Below are positions 60,216 through 64,000 of a DNA stretch of 64,000 nt, one piece after another. The position numbers and the translations under genes are program-made. Each line of letters starts with the position of its first letter. Within the stretch, counting starts at the first letter, position 1. The notes beneath the pieces are model-generated. The model did not search any database. It had not been told where the DNA came from and saw nothing but the letters and a program-made list of their open reading frames with translations. Source of the DNA: Sterolibacterium sp. Its GTDB lineage: Bacteria; Pseudomonadota; Gammaproteobacteria; Burkholderiales; Rhodocyclaceae. The DNA lies in the NCBI GenBank assembly GCA_018062105.1, contig JAGOSV010000002.1:16658-80657 (forward strand), written 5' to 3'.

Positions 60216-60589
60216 AACTGCTTCTGGATACCAACGTCCTGCTTTGGACACTGACTGGCTCTCAGCGGATACGATCCATTCAGGACAAGATTCTGTCAGA
60301 GAGCACGATCGTTCATGTCAGCACGGTTTCCTGGTGGGAGATTGTCATCAAGTCGAGTATCGGCAAGCTGGATGCGGATGTCACGCTCCTGCGGGAGGCT
60401 GCGCTGAACAGTGGCTTCATCGAACTCCCCGTATTGGGGGAACATGCGGAATCGATGGCTACCTTGCCCTTTCATCATCGGGATCCGTTTGACCGGATGC
60501 TCGTTGCCCAGGCCATCACCGAGCCCATGCACCTTGTCACGAGTGATGCCAAACTTTCTGAGTATTCCAGCCTGGTTTGGCTGATCTGA
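60212..60589 (+). CDS. PIN-domain toxin VapC
   Basis: 125 aa, intact. Acidic residues in LLLDTNVLLW, SWWEIVIKS, DPFDRMLVAQA and TSDAKLSEY form the metal site of PIN ribonucleases. It would cleave tRNA or rRNA when free of the antitoxin. It is coupled to the antitoxin by ATGA. Confidence 0.93.
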   Translation: MKLLLDTNVLLWTLTGSQRIRSIQDKILSESTIVHVSTVSWWEIVIKSSIGKLDADVTLLREAALNSGFIELPVLGEHAESMATLPFHHRDPFDRMLVAQAITEPMHLVTSDAKLSEYSSLVWLI

Positions 60590-60602
60590 CGGAGAAACCC
60601 TC

Positions 60603-60935
60603 TTGCCCCACAAACGTACCGAATTCCTGAAACGCTCCGGTCATCTCCTCATGCGCCCGGGTGCCTCCTGGCTGTCCTCATTGCTGGGTTTGTTGCTGCT
60701 GATCCCCTTTCTGCTGCTGTCCGCCACCTTGTTCATCATCTTGCTGGCCGCCGGGTTACTGGGCGTACTCTGGCTGTGGTGGAAAACACGAAGCCTGCGG
60801 CGGCAAATGGCAGCACAGCAGCCACCATGCGACGAATCCCGCGAGCGTGCAGCCGCACCGACAAACCCTGCCACCGGCACAATCATCGAAGGCGAAGCCC
60901 GGCGGATCGACGAACCGACCCTGCCGGAACGCTGA
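60603..60935 (+). CDS. small two-helix membrane protein
   Basis: 110 aa. A hydrophobic hairpin (LLGLLLLIPFLLLSATLFII and LLAAGLLGVLWLWW) with a basic exit and a polar tail. The start is TTG 60603 with GGAG 8 nt upstream; ATG 60651 is an alternative. No family recognised; similar unnamed proteins are common in betaproteobacteria. It follows vapC by 13 nt. Confidence 0.65.
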   Translation: MPHKRTEFLKRSGHLLMRPGASWLSSLLGLLLLIPFLLLSATLFIILLAAGLLGVLWLWWKTRSLRRQMAAQQPPCDESRERAAAPTNPATGTIIEGEARRIDEPTLPER

Positions 60936-60950
60936 GCCACGGAAAGCCAC

Positions 60951-60979
60951 GGAAAGCGGCCTATAATTAGCCGCTTTCC
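60951..60979 (+). promoter_or_regulatory. 10-bp palindrome spanning a TATAAT
   Basis: GGAAAGCGGC (60951-60960) and GCCGCTTTCC (60970-60979) surround CTATAATTA. The TATAAT at 60962-60967 would be the -10 of the ferredoxin gene, which starts 37 nt later. It could be an operator over the promoter or an RNA hairpin. A tandem gccacggaaa pair (60936-60955) lies just upstream. Confidence 0.55.
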
Positions 60980-61004
60980 AACGAACCATCGACACGAGGA
61001 CACC

Positions 61005-61322
61005 ATGAGCCTGTTCAAACATCACGTTTTCTTCTGCACCAACCAGCGTGACCCGGGCATCGTCTGCTGCGGCGCGCGGGGTGCCGACGAATTGCGCAAT
61101 TACGCCAAGGACCGCATCAAGGCCCTGGGGCTCAACGAGGGCGGCCCGAACAAAAAAATCCGCATCAATTCCTCGGGTTGCCTCGACCGCTGCGACAACG
61201 GCCCAGTCATCGTCGTCTACCCGGAAGGTGTCTGGTACACCTACCTCGACAAGGAAGACATCGATGAAATCATCGACAGCCATCTGGTCGGTGGCAAGGT
61301 GGTCGAGCGTCTGAAAATCTGA
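61005..61322 (+). CDS. thioredoxin-like [2Fe-2S] ferredoxin
   Basis: 105 aa. Cys spacing FFCTNQRDPGIVCCGARG ... NSSGCLDRCDNGPVIVVYP is that of the thioredoxin-fold 2Fe-2S ferredoxins (Aquifex Fd4 type; NuoE-like). It is followed 21 nt later by a hydrolase gene in an apparent four-gene unit with the ABC transporter. Confidence 0.92.
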   Translation: MSLFKHHVFFCTNQRDPGIVCCGARGADELRNYAKDRIKALGLNEGGPNKKIRINSSGCLDRCDNGPVIVVYPEGVWYTYLDKEDIDEIIDSHLVGGKVVERLKI

Positions 61323-61343
61323 GCCGCTGGCAAAGGTACACCG

Positions 61344-61973
61344 ATGAGCGAACACTGGCTGCTCGACGGGCCTTCCAGCGTGATCGAAGTCCTGGTCGAT
61401 CCGCTGGAGGGCGCACGCGGCCTGGCGCTGATCACCCACCCCCATCCCCTGTTTGGTGGAACGGCCGACAACAAGGTGGTCACTACCCTGGCTCGCGCCC
61501 TGCGTGGCCTGGGCTACACCACCTTGCGCCCCAATTTTCGCGGCGTGGGTCAAAGTAGCGGAACCCATGACCACGGCGTTGCTGAAACCCTGGATATGCT
61601 GGCGGTGCATGATGCGGCGCAGCGCCGCTACGGCCCCTTGCCAGTGGTGCTGGCCGGCTTTTCCTTCGGTGCCTATGTCGCCACCCGGGTGGCCCGGCAG
61701 CTGGCGGAGCGCACCACCCCGATCGAACGTCTGGTGCTAGTCGGCACCGCCGCAGGCAACGTCGAAGGTGCGCGCAGCTATCTTCCCGAAACCGTCGCCC
61801 CTGGTACGCTCGTCATCCATGGCTCGGCCGATACCACCGTTTCGCTCGCCAATGTCGTGGCCTGGGCTGAGCCGCAGGAACTTCCCATCATCGTAATTCC
61901 TGGTGCAGACCATTTCTTCCACCGCAAGTTGCATCTCATCCGCAACATCCTCCACGATGCATGGTCGCGATGA
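61344..61973 (+). CDS. alpha/beta hydrolase (KANL3/Tex30-like)
   Basis: 209 aa. LITHPHPLFGGTADNKVV, RPNFRGVGQSSG, the nucleophile AGFSFGAYVA, and ADHFFHRKL with the catalytic His are typical of the small bacterial hydrolase family often next to ferredoxin and NodI genes in betaproteobacteria. Substrate unknown. Its stop overlaps the next start (ATGA). Confidence 0.88.
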   Translation: MSEHWLLDGPSSVIEVLVDPLEGARGLALITHPHPLFGGTADNKVVTTLARALRGLGYTTLRPNFRGVGQSSGTHDHGVAETLDMLAVHDAAQRRYGPLPVVLAGFSFGAYVATRVARQLAERTTPIERLVLVGTAAGNVEGARSYLPETVAPGTLVIHGSADTTVSLANVVAWAEPQELPIIVIPGADHFFHRKLHLIRNILHDAWSR

Positions 61974-62893
61974 ACACTCCGGCGCTGGAAGTCACCGATC
62001 TGCACAAGTCCTATGGCGCTCACAAAGTCGTCGCCGGCATCCATTTCACGCTGCAACGGGGCGAGTGCTACGGCCTGCTCGGCCCCAACGGTGCTGGCAA
62101 GACCACCACGCTGCGCTGCTGTCTGGGGCTGACCGCGCCTGACCGCGGCAGCATCCGGCTGGTGGGCCAGGCCGTGCCACAGCAGGCCCGCGAAGCGCGC
62201 AGCCGCGTGGGGGTCGTCCCGCAGTTCGACAACCTCGATCCGGATTTCAGCGTCGCCGAAAATCTGCTGGTTTTTGGCCGCTACTTCGGTCTGAAGGACG
62301 CCACCACGCGCAGCCGCATCCCGGCCCTGCTCGATTTCGCCGGGCTGGCTGGCAAAGAGCGCGCCCACTTGTCCAGCCTCTCCGGCGGCATGAAGCGGCG
62401 CCTGACCCTGGCCCGTGCCCTGATCAACGACCCGGACCTGCTGCTGCTCGACGAACCGACCACCGGCCTTGACCCACAGGCTCGCCATCTGATCTGGGAG
62501 CGTCTGAAACGCCTGCTGCAACAGGGCAAGACCATCCTGCTGACGACACATTTCATGGATGAGGCCGAGCGTCTGTGTGACCGTCTGGCCATCCTCGACG
62601 GCGGCCACATCGTTGCCGAAGACAGCCCGCAGGCCCTGGTTGCCCGGCACATCGAACCCCAGGTCATCGAGCTGTACGGAGATGCCGTGCCGCCGGCCCT
62701 CCTGTCCTCCTTGCAGGCACTGGCCACACGCATCGAAACCAGTGGCGAGACCACCTTCTGCTACGCCAGCGAGGCGCAATTGGCGCCGCTGCTGGCCGCC
62801 TGTGCCCAGATTCCCGGCCTGCGCATCCTGCACCGACGTGCCAATCTCGAAGACATCTTTCTCAAGCTGACCGGGCGCGAGCTGCGCGACTGA
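61970..62893 (+). CDS. ABC transporter ATP-binding protein, NodI-like
   Basis: About 307 aa. Walker A GPNGAGKTTT, signature SSLSGGMKRRL, Walker B LLLLDEPTTGLDP and switch TTHFMDEAERL are intact. Similarity is to NodI/DrrA-type drug or lipo-oligosaccharide exporters. ATG 61970 overlaps the hydrolase stop. The permease follows 10 nt later. Confidence 0.92.
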   Translation: MNTPALEVTDLHKSYGAHKVVAGIHFTLQRGECYGLLGPNGAGKTTTLRCCLGLTAPDRGSIRLVGQAVPQQAREARSRVGVVPQFDNLDPDFSVAENLLVFGRYFGLKDATTRSRIPALLDFAGLAGKERAHLSSLSGGMKRRLTLARALINDPDLLLLDEPTTGLDPQARHLIWERLKRLLQQGKTILLTTHFMDEAERLCDRLAILDGGHIVAEDSPQALVARHIEPQVIELYGDAVPPALLSSLQALATRIETSGETTFCYASEAQLAPLLAACAQIPGLRILHRRANLEDIFLKLTGRELRD

Positions 62894-62903
62894 AACCACA
62901 GCC

Positions 62904-63692
62904 ATGCCCCCTGTCTCTGCCTCTATCCTGCCCCGTTTTTCCCTGCGCGCCCTGGCCGTCTGGCGGCGCAACTTCCTGGTCTGGCGCAAGATGGCCATCA
63001 CCTCGGTACTAGGCAACCTGGCTGACCCGATGATCTACCTGTTCGGTCTGGGCTATGGCCTGGGCAGCCTGCTGCCGGAAGTCGGCGGTGTCCCGTACAT
63101 CGTCTTCCTGGCCAGCGGCACCGTTTGTTCGAGCACCATGAATGCCGCTTCCTTCGAGGCACTCTACTCTGGCTTCTCACGCATGCATGTCCAGAAAACC
63201 TGGGAAGCCATTCTCAACGCACCCCTCTCGCTCGACGACATCCTGGCCGGGGAATGTCTCTGGGCCGCCAGCAAGGCCCTGCTCTCCGGCAGCGCTATCC
63301 TGCTTGTCGTCGTCGCCCTTGGGCTGGTTCACAGCCCGCTGGCCCTGTGGGTTCTTCCCATCATCTTCCTCGTCGGCCTGAGCTTTGCCGCGCTGGGGCT
63401 GATCATTACTGCCCTGGCCAAATCCTACGATTTCTTCATGTACTACTTCACGCTGTTCATCACCCCGATGACCCTGATGTGTGGCGTGTTCTACCCCATC
63501 GAGCAACTGCCTATCGGCCTGCAACAGGTGGCCCAGCTACTTCCCCTCAGCCACGCCGTACAGCTGGTGCGTCCACTCCTGCAAGGCAACCTGCCGCAAG
63601 ACATCCTCCTGCATCTAGCTGCCCTGCTGCTAACCACCGCCCTGGCCTACAGTCTTGCCCTGTGGCTGGTGCGGCGACGCCTGCTGCGCTGA
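62904..63692 (+). CDS. ABC-2 type permease, NodJ-like
   Basis: 262 aa with six membrane helices and the ABC2 pattern (MTLMCGVFYPIEQLPIGLQQ, LPLSHAVQLVRPLLQG). It forms the export pore with the NodI-like ATPase. The substrate cannot be told from sequence. Confidence 0.92.
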   Translation: MPPVSASILPRFSLRALAVWRRNFLVWRKMAITSVLGNLADPMIYLFGLGYGLGSLLPEVGGVPYIVFLASGTVCSSTMNAASFEALYSGFSRMHVQKTWEAILNAPLSLDDILAGECLWAASKALLSGSAILLVVVALGLVHSPLALWVLPIIFLVGLSFAALGLIITALAKSYDFFMYYFTLFITPMTLMCGVFYPIEQLPIGLQQVAQLLPLSHAVQLVRPLLQGNLPQDILLHLAALLLTTALAYSLALWLVRRRLLR

Positions 63693-63718
63693 GGTACGGC
63701 CTGCCAGGCAAGTGCGGC

Positions 63719-64000
63719 CTACACTACCAGGCCGTGGCGAACCGCATACTGCATGAGCTCGACATTGGAGGTCATGCCCATCTTTTCGAGGATGCGTGTC
63801 CGATAAGTACTGACCGTCTTGGCACTGATGTCCAGCTGCCAGGCGATTTCCTTCGGGCTTTTGGCCGAGGCCATCAGCCGGAAGACCTCGAATTCACGGC
63901 TGGACAAGGACTCATGCAGTGCCCTGGGCGCATCGAGTGTCAGCAGGGACATCATCTGCTCGGCCAGATCGGCTGTGATGTAACGCCGCCCGCCCAGCAC
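63719..64000 (-). CDS. LuxR/NarL-type response regulator, C-terminal part
   Basis: The last 93 codons of a gene that runs past the window edge. The LuxR helix-turn-helix is complete: LSSREFEVFRLMASAKSPKE then IAWQLDISAKTVSTYRTRIL. The residues before it (GRRYITADLAEQM) are the usual linker after a receiver domain. It resembles UvrY/NarL regulators. It is convergent with the NodJ-like gene. Confidence 0.88.
   Translation of the reverse strand: MLGGRRYITADLAEQMMSLLTLDAPRALHESLSSREFEVFRLMASAKSPKEIAWQLDISAKTVSTYRTRILEKMGMTSNVELMQYAVRHGLVV

Overview
The window is high-GC, densely packed bacterial chromosome. It carries a class I polyhydroxyalkanoate synthase, an R64-like type IVb pilus locus, Azoarcus-type genes for the lower part of anaerobic benzoyl-CoA degradation, FolE2, thioinosine phosphorylase and ComEC. 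Together these suggest a metabolically versatile betaproteobacterium of the Rhodocyclales / Sterolibacterium-Azoarcus kind. That placement is inferred from gene content; no rRNA is present.

Layout. 0-3.1 kb: DUF2249 and hemerythrin-like proteins, PhaC, UspA. 3.3-14.5 kb: one co-directional type IVb pilus operon (pilL, N, O, P, Q, R, S, an extra PilT-like ATPase, pilM-like, pilV), with unusually long poly-C tracts and no prepilin peptidase gene. 14.6-24.8 kb: housekeeping genes (xseB-ispA-dxs-folE2-hydrolase, a cyclic-peptide-type ABC exporter, suhB, trmJ, a GST, mtiP, tRNA-Arg(CCT)). 24.9-33.5 kb: a winged-helix regulator, a Rossmann protein and a bzd-like cluster reading Q-M-small protein-V-W-X-Y on the minus strand. 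The genes expected for benzoyl-CoA reductase subunits N, O and P are missing, and rmuC sits where they should be. 33.5-39.6 kb: rmuC, an LTXXQ protein, DUF302, comEC, a CSD-DUF1294 protein. 39.7-42.1 kb: an accessory island of toxin-antitoxin modules (TumE-TumA, an AbrB antitoxin with a truncated PIN toxin, BrnT-BrnA), lying around two directly repeated 3' ends of an integron-type tyrosine recombinase and a small inverted-repeat element. 42.2-52.8 kb: two paralogous membrane diguanylate cyclases flanking a TDT transporter and an AddAB-like helicase-nuclease pair. 52.9-57.2 kb: FadL, an ankyrin protein and a TonB-like gene, with two copies of a 235-bp MITE. One copy carries a nested second MITE and has rewritten the end of the tonB-like gene. 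57.2-64 kb: a multi-PAS histidine kinase, a Phd-VapC module, a thioredoxin-like [2Fe-2S] ferredoxin, a hydrolase, a NodIJ-type ABC transporter and the end of a LuxR-type response regulator.

Recurrent themes are small-scale genome plasticity: 7-11 bp tandem duplications at many gene borders, homopolymer tracts in the pilus operon, MITEs, and two toxin-antitoxin modules whose -10 hexamers lie only 7 nt from the start codon, implying leaderless mRNAs.
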